From NCBI GenBank assembly GCA_963761015.1, contig CAVXFL010000009.1, forward strand, positions 186,001 through 250,000: a stretch of 64,000 nucleotides of DNA. The letters are read 5' to 3'. The position numbers were made by a program, and so were the translations under genes. This DNA comes from CAVXFL01 sp963761015. GTDB lineage: Bacteria; Pseudomonadota; Alphaproteobacteria; Acetobacterales; Acetobacteraceae. Shown piece after piece: positions 36,669-45,939 of this stretch. Position 1 is the stretch's first letter. Each line of letters opens with the position of its first letter. The notes beneath the pieces are model-generated. The model searched no databases. It saw nothing but the letters and a program-made list of their open reading frames with translations, and was not told the origin of the DNA.

Positions 36669-38342
36669 TGTAAGCCCCCATTAGAAATGTCACTCGCGTC
36701 CCCGATAGAAATGTCACCGGGACATGCTGCCGGTCAGGCGTTCGGAGTGGCGTGCGATGGCGGTGGTTCAGATGAGCGATCGGGAACTGACCCGACTGCG
36801 GGTGATGGTCGATCTCGTGGACAAGCAAATCACGGCCGATGCCGCGGCGACATTGATGCGCCTCGGCCGTCGTCAGGTCTTCCGGCTACGGCGCGCTTTT
36901 GAATTTGACGGGCCTTCGGCGCTGGCGTCGCGCAAGCGCGGTCGTCCAGGCAATCGTCAACACGGCGAGACGTTCCGGCGCACGGTGTTGGCGCTGGTCC
37001 GGGAGCAGTTCGTCGATTTCGGCCCCACGCTCGCGGCGGAGAAGTTGTTGGAGCGTGATGGCTTACGCATCGGCGTCGAGACGTTGCGGCAATGGATGAT
37101 GGCCGACGGTTTGTGGATCGATCGCCGCCACCGGCTGCCCTCGCCGCATCAGCCACGCCGGCGCCGCGACTGTCTGGGCGAGCTGGTGCAGATTGACGGT
37201 TCGGAACACGCCTGGTTCGAGGATCGCGGTGCGACCTGCACGTTGCTGGCCTTCGTCGATGACGCCACCAGCCGGTTGATGCAGTTGCGCTTCGTCGCCT
37301 CGGAGTCGGCGTTCGATTACTTCCGGGCGACCGGCGACTATTTGCGAACGCACGGCAAACCCGTAGCGTTCTACAGCGACCAACACAGCATCTTTCGGGT
37401 CAACAGCAAGGACGCGGCGAGCGGTGACGGGGTCACACAGTTCGGCCGCGTGCTGAGCGAGCTGAACATCGACATCATCTGCGCGAACAGTCCGCAGGCG
37501 AAGGGCCGCGTTGAGCGCGCGTTCGGCACATTGCAGGACCGGCTGGTGAAAGAACTGCGTCTGGCGGGCATTTCCGCGATCACGGCGGCGAACACGTGGC
37601 TCCCTGGGTTCATGGCTGATTACAACAAGCGTTTTGGCCGCGCGCCGGCGAACGCCAAGGACCTGCATCGGCCGCTGACCAAGGCCGACAACCTCGACGA
37701 GATCCTGGCTTGGCGCGAGCAACGCTCGGTCACCAACAACCTCACCCTGCACTACGATCAGATGATGATCATGCTCACGCCCGCGCCGGAGACGCTTCCG
37801 CTCAGGCGCAGGAAGGTCGAGGTGGTGAATTATCCGGACGGTCGGTTTGCGGTTCAGTTCGAGGGCGTGCCGCTGCCATTCACGGTATTCGACAAGATCC
37901 CGACCGTGCAACCCGGCGCGATCGTCGAGAACAAGCGTCTGGGCGCGGCGCTCGCGCTGGTCAAGGAGCAACAGGAACAATACGCCCCGCATCGACGCCG
38001 GTATCATCCGGCGCGTCAGCGGCCGCCGAACAATCTCGAGGCGCCGGGAATGCCGACGAAGGGGCGTCCGTCACGCGCGGCTCTCATCGCCGCTGAATGA
38101 TGGCCGGGCGCACGGCCCTGGCAGAATGCTGACCGGCCGGACGGGCCTCAAGGGCCGCGCTGGGCGCGCCGGCAAGCCGGTTTCAGCCCTTGACCCCCGC
38201 CCGCCCGGCCAGCGAAGGGCACTGGTGCCGTTGCGCGGCGGGCTGTGTCCGCCGAACCAGGGCGTCATTTCAACTCTGCACGGCCGCCCGGAGTGACATT
38301 TCTAACGGGGAGAAAAAGTGTCTTTTCAAACGGGGAGCGACA
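36669..38342 (+). mobile_element. ISNCY-type insertion sequence (1674 bp)
   Basis: Inserted in the integrase gene. The 5-bp target CACCC is present at 36664-36668 and 38343-38347. The left end begins TGTAAGCCCCCATTAG and the reverse complement of the right end begins TGTCGCTCCCCGTTTG; 17 of the first 25 positions agree. A second inner repeat, GAGTGACATTTCTAACGGGG at 38291-38310, matches the left end at 36676-36695 in inverted form with one mismatch. The transposase is intact. Confidence 0.8.
36724..38100 (+). CDS. ISNCY-family transposase
   Basis: A 458-residue transposase. An N-terminal helix-turn-helix region (MSDRELTRLRVMVDLVDKQITADAAATLMRLGRRQVFRL) precedes an rve/DDE core: Asp in GELVQIDGSEHAWFED, Asp in AFYSDQHSIFRVN, and Glu in QAKGRVERAFGTLQ. 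Starts at 36757 or 36772 are also possible. It appears undamaged, so this is the one element in the island that could still move. Confidence 0.88.
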   Translation: MLPVRRSEWRAMAVVQMSDRELTRLRVMVDLVDKQITADAAATLMRLGRRQVFRLRRAFEFDGPSALASRKRGRPGNRQHGETFRRTVLALVREQFVDFGPTLAAEKLLERDGLRIGVETLRQWMMADGLWIDRRHRLPSPHQPRRRRDCLGELVQIDGSEHAWFEDRGATCTLLAFVDDATSRLMQLRFVASESAFDYFRATGDYLRTHGKPVAFYSDQHSIFRVNSKDAASGDGVTQFGRVLSELNIDIICANSPQAKGRVERAFGTLQDRLVKELRLAGISAITAANTWLPGFMADYNKRFGRAPANAKDLHRPLTKADNLDEILAWREQRSVTNNLTLHYDQMMIMLTPAPETLPLRRRKVEVVNYPDGRFAVQFEGVPLPFTVFDKIPTVQPGAIVENKRLGAALALVKEQQEQYAPHRRRYHPARQRPPNNLEAPGMPTKGRPSRAALIAAE

Positions 38343-38529
38343 CACCCGAAGGCCCGCATTCGTCTCTTCCAGGCTGGCTTCCACGGCGATGATTGCAAGA
38401 TCCAAGTCAACATGGCGCCACCGTAAAGCGCACAATTCCCCGCGGCGCATACCGGTGAGGCGGACCCCCTCAAGTGGACCACTGAGCCGCTCGGCTTAAT
38501 TGGAATTCGACCGCTCCTGATTCCTCACA

Positions 38530-39469
38530 TTATGCCGCTTGTGGCTGCTGCTGCTGCGGTTGTGGGCATGTGGATAACGCGCCAGCGTTATCCAAGCGCA
38601 GCGTCATGTCCACAACCGTTTCGCTCTTGCCGGGCAGCCCCTCGCGCGAAACCGCCATCGGCGGGCGATTTCCCAGCGCCTGATGCGGCCGCCGCAGATT
38701 GTAAAACGCGATCCATGCGGCAATCCCGGCCCGCGCCTCGCGGCCATCCGCATAGCCTTTCAGATACACGTCCTCGTGCTTCAGCGAGCGCCACAACCGC
38801 TCAATGAACACGTTGTCCAGCCACCGCCCGCGCCCGTCCATCGACACTTTGATCCCGGCCGCGAGCAGCGTGCCGGTGAACGCCGCGCTGGTGAATTGGC
38901 TCCCCTGATCGGTGTTGAAGATCTCCGGCTTGCCGAACCGCCTCAGCGCTTCTGCCAGCGCGGAAACGCAGAACGACACGTCCATCGTGTTCGACAACCG
39001 CCAAGCCAGCACCGCCCGGCTCTGCCAGTCCATGATCGCCACCAGATACAAGAAGCCGCGGCCGATCGGGACGTAGGTGATGTCCGCCGCCCAGACCTGG
39101 TTCGGCCGCTCGATCGGCAAATCCCGAAGCAAATACGGGAAGATTCTTGTGCCCCGGCGCCGGCTTGGTGGTGCGCGGCTTCGGCCCGAGTGCGGCGATC
39201 CCCATCCACCGCATCAACCGCTGCACCCGCTTGCGGTTAACCGCGCGACCTTCGGCCCGCAGCAGCGCCGTGATCCGCCGCGAACCGAGAAACGGCCAGG
39301 CCGTGAACAGCTCGTCGATGCGACGCAGCAGCGCGAGTTCGTTGTCGTTCGCCGCCGTCGGCTCGCGATACACGCCGGATCGCGCCAGGCCCAGCAACGC
39401 GCATTGGCGGCGGACCGATAGGTTGGGGTGGTCGCGGTCGAGCCGGGCGCGCCGGTCCGGAGTGCTCAT
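38530..39469 (-). pseudogene. IS3-family transposase OrfB, frameshifted
   Basis: The N-terminal frame gives MSTPDRRARL, RRQCALLGLARSGVY and GSRRITALLRAEG. After PAPGHK at about 39149 one extra A shifts the frame, and the DDE core continues: Asp in WAADITYVPIGRGF, Asp in NTDQGSQFTS, Glu in NVFIERLWRSLKHEDVYL. Without the shift the enzyme would be complete. Confidence 0.85.
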
Positions 39470-39756
39470 CTTCCGGACCTCCCGGCCAAAAAATCGCGTT
39501 CCACGGTCAACTGCCCGATCTTGGCGTGCAGCTTCTCGATCTCACGTTCGCGCTGCGCCTCAGCCTCGTGGCCGACCTTGGCATCGAATGCCCGTGCCGC
39601 CTGCTCCTGAAGCTGCTTCTTCCAGGCGTAGATTTGGTTCGGGTGCACCCCATAGCGCTGCGCGAGGTCGGTCACCGTCGCGGTCTCCCGCAATGCCTCC
39701 ACTGCGATCTTCGCCTTCAGCGCCGCATCGATCTTGCGTCGTGTTCGCTTCGTCAT
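39466..39756 (-). CDS. IS3-family transposase OrfA
   Basis: A 96-residue protein with a helix-turn-helix (KIAVEALRETATVTDLAQRYGVHPNQIYAWKKQL) and a C-terminal coiled coil (EREIEKLHAKIGQLTVERDFL) that mediates multimerisation. Its stop overlaps the orfB start (ATGA). IS3 elements often make an OrfAB fusion by -1 frameshifting at this junction. Confidence 0.88.
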   Translation of the reverse strand: MTKRTRRKIDAALKAKIAVEALRETATVTDLAQRYGVHPNQIYAWKKQLQEQAARAFDAKVGHEAEAQREREIEKLHAKIGQLTVERDFLAGRSGR

Positions 39757-39828
39757 CTCCCGCTCCGTCTATCAGCGGAGCGGCCTCTCTCCAATCAAGC
39801 CACCGGTCCTAAATTCGGGGTCCACTTC

Positions 39829-40370
39829 TTCTCCGATATGCTGGGCAGCCAGCGCGGCCATGCCGTGGAATGGCAGGTGTGCCTCGCGCATCTGCTGCGC
39901 GATGCACGGTATGCCATCGAATGTGGCGATACCGCCTTCAGCGCCGCCTTCAAACGGCTGCTGCTGCGCGCCATCGCCATTGGGCAGCGACGCGACACGT
40001 TGGCCGACAGCACATTGCGCCAGTATCGTGCCGATCTGAACCGCCGGCTCGATCGGATCATGATGGCCGGCCCGATCGGTGAGCCGGGACGCAAGTTACG
40101 CAAGCGCATCGGGGCCAATCGCGCGCACTTGTTCGTGTTCGTTACCAACCGCGACGTGCCGTACACCAACAACATCTCCGAGCGGAACCTCCGCCCCAGC
40201 GTGATCTTCCGCAAGGTCACCAACGGTTTCCGCTGCGAGTGGGGGGGCCGAGACCTACGCCGCATTCCGCTCCATCGTCAGCACCGCCAAGGCCAACCGA
40301 ACTGCATACTCGGTGCCGTCCGCACCGCCCTGCTCACCCAGCCACTACCCACACCGGGGTGAGCAGTTAC
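39829..40370 (+). pseudogene. IS66 transposase, C-terminal fragment
   Basis: Starts abruptly at the IS3 end and encodes the last part of an IS66 TnpC: SDMLGSQRGHAVEWQVCLAHLLRDARYA and RDVPYTNNISERNLRPSVIFRKV. A run of seven G near 40242 shifts the frame, after which ETYAAFRSIVSTAKANRT continues. The fragment ends with GTGAGCAGTTAC at 40370, which looks like the natural IS66 terminus. Confidence 0.8.
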
Positions 40371-40605
40371 GGGCAGCACGGTCTGCGTCTTGATACGGCG
40401 CTTGAACTCCTCGTGCAGCCGCTCGATCGCATTGGTGGTGCGGGCCGATCGCCACTGGCTTTCGGGCAACCGGGTGAAGGTGAACAGCCGGTCTCCTGCT
40501 TCCTGGAGGCTGTCCGCCACGGCGCGGCATTTCAGCCTCCACTTGCGCAAGAACGACTTGCGGCGCGTTTCGATCTCCTGCGCCGCCTTGGCGTAGATCA
40601 TGTCG
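40371..40605 (-). pseudogene. IS256 transposase fragment
   Basis: Encodes DMIYAKAAQEIETRRKS through the catalytic TTNAIERLHEEFKRR to KTQTVLP, the same protein sequence as the IS256 copy at 23221-24633 (its bases about 24206-24440). Both ends stop abruptly against IS66 sequence. It cannot be functional. Confidence 0.88.
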
Positions 40606-41318
40606 TCACAAACCGCGACGTCTCCAGTCCGGCGCGCAAAACGTCCTGGGCTTCGGCGATGAAGCCATCTTGTTTGTCCGTCAACAGACGTTGCAACTGA
40701 CGCTTCGAGATCGATACACCCACCGATCGTAACATCGCCGCCAGCCGGGGCAGGGTCGATTTGCCCTTGATGGTATTGCATCAGAACGAAGCGGCGGAGT
40801 TCGGGGCCGAAATGGCCTGCAATTCCCTCCGGCAAGGGCGCCAGGATGGTTCGCCCATCCGGCGTGACCCAGCGTTGCCGCCGATAGCAGGTCGCGCGCA
40901 CCGAAATCACCAGGTCCTGAACCAGAAACCGCTCGTATCCCTTGAAGCGCGATCCGGCTGGAGCCTCAGCTTCGACCACCTTTTCATCAATGCTGACCCG
41001 AGGCGTCACCTTGCCACGGCCACGCCGCATCTCCTGTTCACCGGGCTTCGGCGGCACGGTGCCCTTTTGTCCATGCCGCTCGGTTTGATGCTGGGGCGGC
41101 CCTTCAAACCCTTCAGGCGGGCGATCTCTTCGCGCTGCTCGCCAATGACCTGTTTCAGGGCCGCGACTTCACCAAACAGCTCAACCAACAGAGCCTCAAG
41201 CTCTGCACGGCCCAGCGCGGAAAGGACCGGTGGCGGTGGCACACAAGGCAAAGAATCCACGGCGTCGAATCGACGCAAGGGAAAAATGGAGCGGTGCCCA
41301 CACTTTTGCCCCTCTTAC
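40606..41318 (-). pseudogene. IS66 transposase, N-terminal fragment
   Basis: On the minus strand this encodes the start of an IS66 TnpC in several frames: ELEALLVELFGEVAALKQVIGEQREEIARLKG (leucine-zipper region), PPKPGEQEMRRGRGKV, RFLVQDLVISVRATCYRRQRW, MQYHQGQ and LPRLAAMLRSVGVSISKRQLQ, and stops at ETSRFVT where the DDE core should begin. The outer end near 41318 reads GTAAGAGGGG. It faces the opposite way from the IS66 C-terminal fragment. Confidence 0.8.
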
Positions 41319-41410
41319 ACACCCGCCAGCGAATCCCAGCTATGCCCATGAATAAACGTGGCTAACGCGTGATGCATCGCTTCCATCCCTTTGGATTGCC
41401 GCGGCGGGTT

Positions 41411-43121
41411 TCAGCCAGCGCGCCATTTGCGCTCCGCCTCGTCCCAGGCGGCGAGCGGTTGCAGGTCGGGCACCCAGGCGAGCCCGGTCTTGGCATCCGA
41501 CGATACGGCTTCGGGCGTCACCACCACGTCCAGCAACGCCGGGGGGTTGGCGAAGGCGCGCTCGACCGCGCCCGGCAGGTCCTCGGGCCGTTCCACCCGC
41601 TCGCCGTGCATGCCGAACGCCCGTGCCATGGCGGCGTAGTCCGCGAATTGCAGCGTCGTCCCAACGACGCGGCCATGCGTGGTGCGCTGGTCGTAAACTT
41701 CCACCTGCCAGGCGCCGTTGTTCGCCACCGCGATCACGACCGGCGCCTTGTGGCGCACCGCCGTATCCAGTTCGATGGCGTTGAAGCCGAACGCTCCGTC
41801 GCCGGTCGCCACCAGCACCGGCCGTTCCGGAAACGCCAGGCTCGCGGCAATCCCGAATGGAACGCCCACGCCAATGCAGCCGAACGCGCCCGGATCGAGC
41901 ATCGTCGGCGCGGAGAGCGCAACCCGGGCAAAGCTCAGGAAATCGCCGCCGTCCACGACGGCAATGCCATTCGAGCCAAGCCCCGCATGCAGGGCGGCAA
42001 GCATCCGATTGGGATGCACTTTTCCGTCCTCAGCCACGGCCGTTGCCATGGATTGCTTGAGCTTGGCCGCGCGCTCCTCGTGCCTGGCGCGCAAGCCGCC
42101 GGTCCACGCGCGATCGATCGACGGCTCGCGGTTGCCGGCGGTTTCGAGGATTGCAGTCAACGTTTCGGCGGGGCTGGCGAAGAGTTCCGCGATCCCGCGA
42201 CGATTGTCGCGAAGTTCCGAGGCCGCATCGGCGATCCGCACGAAGCGCGCAGGCCCGAACACCGCCGGCGAGCCGTAAGCGAGCTGGAAGTCGAGGCGCC
42301 GACCGACGGTGATCACCAGAATCCGCTTGCTGCATCACCGCGCCGCGCATGGCAGCGACGACCGAGGGATGCTCGTCCGGCACGAGGCCGCGGCTTTCCC
42401 CGGTGTCCAGATAGGCCGCGCCCAGCCGATCCAGAAAACGCACGAGCGCCGGTCCGGCGCGCCGGGCGCCGCGTCCGCTGATGACCAGCGGCTGTTTCGC
42501 CGACCATATGATGTCGGCCGCCTGCGCGACCGCTTGCGGATCGGGCAGCGTCACCGGGTAGGTCATGCGCGCGAAATGCTCATCGAGCAGCAGCGCCGGC
42601 GGAAATTCTGCGCGCAGCGTGTCAGTCGGGAAATCGAGATAGGCCGGGCCTGGCTCGCCGCCCTCGCCGTAGGCACGCGCGACCGCCTCGCTCAGCTCCT
42701 GCAATACCAGCGCCGGCTCGCGCACCGTGCGCGCGTAACGGGCAACCGGGCGCACGATCTGCGTATGATCCATGTCCTGCAGGGCGCCGCGATTCTCCTG
42801 CGAGCGCGGCGGTGTACCGGACAGCACCAGCACGGGCGCGCGCGAGACATGCGCGTTGGCGATGCCGGTCATCGCGTTGGTCACGCCGGGACCGGCGGTG
42901 ATCAGCGCCACGCCGAGCCCCTCGGTCAATTCCGCATGGGCGTGAGCCATGTGCACCGCGGCACGCTCGTCGCGCACGTCGACGATGCGGATACCCTCGG
43001 CATCAAGGCGCATCCATATCGGCATGATGTGGCCGCCGCATAGCGCGAACACACGATCGACGCCTTGCGCGCGCAGGAAGCGCGCGATGACGGCCGCAGC
43101 GGATCTGTCGCTGACCTGCAT
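41411..43121 (-). pseudogene. TPP-dependent enzyme, acetolactate synthase-like, frameshifted
   Basis: About 570 residues when repaired. The N-terminal pyrimidine-binding domain holds the activating Glu in VRDERAAVHMAHAHA and GPGVTNAMTGIANAH; the C-terminal cofactor motif is GDGAFGFNAIEL through VANNGAW. One extra T near 42323 (in codons for QQADLVITVG) breaks it. The family includes acetolactate synthase, oxalyl-CoA decarboxylase and benzaldehyde lyase; specificity cannot be read. The start follows GGAGTGCATC, 10 bases after the extended end of the acyl-CoA ligase gene, so the pair probably forms an operon. Confidence 0.85.
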
Positions 43122-43131
43122 GATGCACTCC

Positions 43132-44763
43132 CTAATGCGCCGCCTTCGGCGCCTTCTTGCGGTTGCGGAGGTCGACGACGCCAGGCTGCTCGCGCGGATC
43201 GACACCGGCCGCGAAAATCTAAATCTTGTGCACGCGTTGCGACGTGGTGAGCGGCAGATCATCCTTGAACAGCCACCAGCCGGGGACTTTGAAATAGGCG
43301 AGCCGTTCGTGGCAGAAGTCGAACAGCTTCTGCGCCAGAAGCTCGCCGGTTTTCACCCCGCCCTGCACAACGATGCAGGCCATTACTTCCTCTTCGCGAA
43401 GCGCATCCGGCACGGCAAGCACCGCCGCCTGCTTCACGTTCGGATGCACCGCCAGACATTCCTCGATCTCGGCCGCGGCGATGTTCTCGCCCGAGCGACG
43501 AATGATGTTCTTCTTGCGGTCCATGAAGTAGAACATGCCGCTCGCATCGCGCATGACCTGGTCGCCGGTGTGGAACCAGCCGTTGCGCCAGGCTTCCTCG
43601 GTGGCTTGCTCGTTCTTGCGATAGCCGGAAAAGAAGCCTTTGCGAGGCGCGGCGGCGGTGTGGCGGATCACCAACTCGCCGGGCTCGCCGTCCGGCACGA
43701 CGTTGTCGTTCTCGTCGACTGCCCGCGCATCGAGCCCCGGCACCGCGCGGCCGATCGCGCGCGTGTCGATCAGCCGTGGCTCGATATTATCGGTGATGAA
43801 CCGGCCCGTCTCGCTCATCGCCCAGAACTCGACGAAGGGGAAGCCAAACCGCCGCTCGCACTCGGCGTGCTGCGAGGAATCGATGCCGGCGCCGAAGCCG
43901 AAACGCACCTGATGCTGCTTCTCCTCCGGGCAGGGCGACATTTTCAGCAGCACGTTCGGAATGACGCCCTGATAGTGCAGGCAAGTGATGCGGCAATTCA
44001 CGAGGTCCTTCCACCACGTGCTGCCGTGGAAGCGATCGGGGAAGTACAGCGCGCCGCCGGTGACGAGCATGCCGGAGACGGAAATGCCGAGACAGTTGGC
44101 GTGGTGCAGAGGTAGCGGGTTGTACATCCGCTCCTGCCCCTCGCGCAGCGCGATCACGCCGCCCCGCGAGGCGTACCAGGTTCCCCACGTGTGGAAATAT
44201 TCGTTGGAGAGAATACAGCCCTTCGGCCGCCCTGTGGTGCCCGAGGTATAGAGCAGCGCCGCCTCGGTGGTGCCGTCCGGCTGGCCGTCCTGCGCGTGCG
44301 GCGGTTCGGGAAGGCGATCAGGCGGGTTTTCGAGGGCAATAGCGGGAATTGGCCGCTGCAGGCTGCGGCAGACGGCCTGCACATCGTCGAGCCGCGCCGC
44401 GTTCGCGACTGCGAGCACGGCCTCGGAGTGCTCGACGACGTACTGGATTTCTTCGCGCCGGTATTCGGGGTTGAGCAGGACCACGCTGCAGCCGAGCGCG
44501 TTTAGCGCGTAGTAGTGCAGCAAAAATTCCGGCCGCTGGCTGAACAGAAACGCGATCCGGTGGCGCAAGCCATAGCCGGCACGCGCGTAGATTGATGTCA
44601 GCTCTTGGGCGAGGGCCAGCGTTTGGGACCAGGTATATTCCCTCCCTGCCTGATGATAGTCCCGCCCCGGCATTGGCGGCACGCCGTACGCCGTTTGGTT
44701 GCCCCATTTCGCTGCCGTCCGGTTCAGCGTGTCGTAAAGTGTACCGTGTTCAAGCGGATCCAT
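43132..44763 (-). pseudogene. Acyl-CoA ligase (ANL family) with late in-frame stop
   Basis: The adenylate-forming core is complete: LLYTSGTTGRPKGCILSN, FWAMSETGRF, GWFHTGDQVMRD, FMDRKKNIIRRSGENIAAAEIEE. A TAG at 43219-43221 ends the protein after SQRVHKI (514 residues). The same frame continues past it as IFAAGVDPREQPGVVDLRNRKKAPKAAH to a second stop at 43132, just before the next gene. This looks like a Gln or similar codon changed to TAG. Loss of 29 residues from the C-terminal lobe could reduce activity. It would make a CoA thioester, possibly feeding the neighbouring TPP enzyme. Confidence 0.82.
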
Positions 44764-44776
44764 GCTTCGTCCCCAC

Positions 44777-45418
44777 TCACTCTGGTTCGGCGCAAAAGCG
44801 TCGCTGGCAAGGCAGCCTGCTGGCATTGCGACGAGAATGGACTGTTCCGAGGTTAATCAGTATCAACCCGGGGTGTCCATGCCGGCCAACTTGAGCGGAC
44901 CTGATTAGCTTAGACAAGCTGACGTAATACCAGAGCGTTTCTTCCTTCGGGGCGGTGAAGCGGTCGAAGATCGCCGGCCCGAGGGCGCGCAGGTCAGTGA
45001 CAATCGAGCGGGCGTTGTGGTGCTTGTCGGCAGCGCTGACGCATAGGACTTCCTGGTCACACTGCTCCAGGTGGGCGATATAGGCTTCCTTGCGAGCGCG
45101 CAACGGGAGCTTAGGAAAGATATCGGTGTCGGTGCAGGCGCGCACGATGCGTGCCACGCGCGGGCTGAAGCGTTTCGCGATCACTGCTTCCTGCTCGGCG
45201 CCCACATCCTCGATGGCGTCATGCATCATGCCTGCGATCGCCTGGTCTTCGTCTCCGCCATGTTCGAGCACCAAGCCTGCAACCTGGAGCAGGTGCCCGA
45301 TGTAGGGCGTGTTGGCGCCTTTGCGGATCTGGTGAGCGTGAATCTCCATGGTATAGGTGGCGGCCGCGGCAAGCCGGGACCAGACCATCGCATTATCCGG
45401 CATCAATCGTTCCCTCAT
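44777..45418 (-). CDS. HD-domain hydrolase, C-terminally truncated
   Basis: A (p)ppGpp-hydrolase-like HD fold: HAHQIRKGANTPYIGHLLQVAGLVLEHGGDEDQAIAGMMHDAIEDVG carries the first His, the HD pair and the ED motif, and SAADKHHNARSIVTDLR carries the last Asp. The native sequence ends near SLSKLI (about 44905); the final 40 residues look foreign. The start at 45418 (MRERLMPDN) is preferred over a TTG at 45484. It may act on nucleotides, but substrate and partners are unknown. Confidence 0.75.
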   Translation of the reverse strand: MRERLMPDNAMVWSRLAAAATYTMEIHAHQIRKGANTPYIGHLLQVAGLVLEHGGDEDQAIAGMMHDAIEDVGAEQEAVIAKRFSPRVARIVRACTDTDIFPKLPLRARKEAYIAHLEQCDQEVLCVSAADKHHNARSIVTDLRALGPAIFDRFTAPKEETLWYYVSLSKLIRSAQVGRHGHPGLILINLGTVHSRRNASRLPCQRRFCAEPE

Positions 45419-45939
45419 TGCGCCGCCTCCGGCGGCAATTCGCTTGGCTTTGCGGGCCGCTTCCCTGCCCTTGGGCTTGGGCAACGGCGGCGAAGTGATT
45501 CACAAAATGGCGCCCAGATTGGCACCGGACCACGCGGGACAGACCAGGATCAGACGAGATTTGCGGCGAACCCGAAACGGCGCGAACCCTTGAAAACCGG
45601 ACAGAACATGACTGAACGCGACCTGCCGGGACGGTTCTCGGCACATTTCAAGACCGCTGCCTTAAACCACTCGGCCACCCATCCACTGCTCTCATATCAA
45701 ACGTATGGGCCGACCCGTCGACAAGCAGTTTCGGCTTATCTGACCCTGGTCAGCCCGCATCGACGTATCCGGCCTGTGGTCCAGTCCGGCCTGTGGTCCA
45801 GCCTCGGCCAAGATGTAGAGCCGCGCGTCCCGGTCCTCGTTAAACTTACGGCACCAGAACGAAACCGGGGCAACTCCAGTTTCGCGGCTGCCTCCGCGGC
45901 CCGAAACGGCGTTGAACTCACGTGATCAGCAACAAGAGA
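45419..45939. other. Right junction of the integrated element, non-coding
   Basis: From the HD gene to the CinA-type gene no convincing coding sequence is visible. It contains the right attachment repeat at 45646-45684, the original upstream region of tRNA-Ser just beyond it, and a short tandem duplication of CCGGCCTGTGGTCCAG near 45770-45805. Confidence 0.5.
45646..45684. repeat. Right attachment repeat (displaced 5' half of tRNA-Ser)
   Basis: Exact 39-bp copy of 36132-36170. No tRNA 3' half is attached, so it is not a tRNA gene. To its right, read on the minus strand, TTTGATATGAGAGCAGT precedes the tRNA 5' end and is probably part of the original promoter. Confidence 0.9.

Larger units (their letters stand above)
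36247..38472 (-). pseudogene. Tyrosine recombinase (integrase), split and truncated
   Basis: Two pieces of one gene flank an ISNCY element. The upstream piece (38348-38472) encodes VRLTGMRRGELCALRWRHVD with the first catalytic Arg; the downstream piece (36247-36663) resumes at RVKAPKSRYGRRLI and carries HAFRHTHAS (His-x-x-Arg), RLGHGS (His) and the nucleophile Tyr in GIYAHKF. The join LRV/RVKAP is exact after removing the element and one 5-bp target copy. The N-terminal DNA-binding domains are missing, cut off at 38473 by the IS3 copy. It is the likely integrase of the element at tRNA-Ser. Confidence 0.85.
38473..39828 (-). mobile_element. IS3-family insertion sequence
   Basis: Ends were placed by inverted similarity: the left end reads AAGTGGACCACTGAGCCGCT and later CGGCTTAATTGGA; the reverse complement of the right end reads AAGTGGACCCCGAATTTAGG and later GGTGGCTTGATTGGA. 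The flanks do not share a target duplication: the left flank is integrase and the right flank is IS66, so a rearrangement occurred at one end. It carries orfA and a frameshifted orfB on the minus strand. Confidence 0.75.
36132..45684. mobile_element. Integrated element at tRNA-Ser, decayed by nested insertion sequences
   Basis: A 9.5-kb segment bounded by exact 39-bp direct repeats made of the 5' half of tRNA-Ser. A tyrosine recombinase gene starts its family-like C-terminus 77 bases inside the left repeat, as expected for a tRNA-targeting island. Inside are ISNCY, IS3, IS66 and IS256 sequences and three or so cargo genes (TPP enzyme, acyl-CoA ligase, HD hydrolase). The recombinase is broken, so the element cannot excise by itself. 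Confidence 0.8.

Noticed and set aside
45646..45684. A second tRNA-Ser gene
   Set aside because: Only the 5' half is present; no variable arm, T arm or acceptor 3' strand follows on the minus strand. It is an attachment-site remnant.
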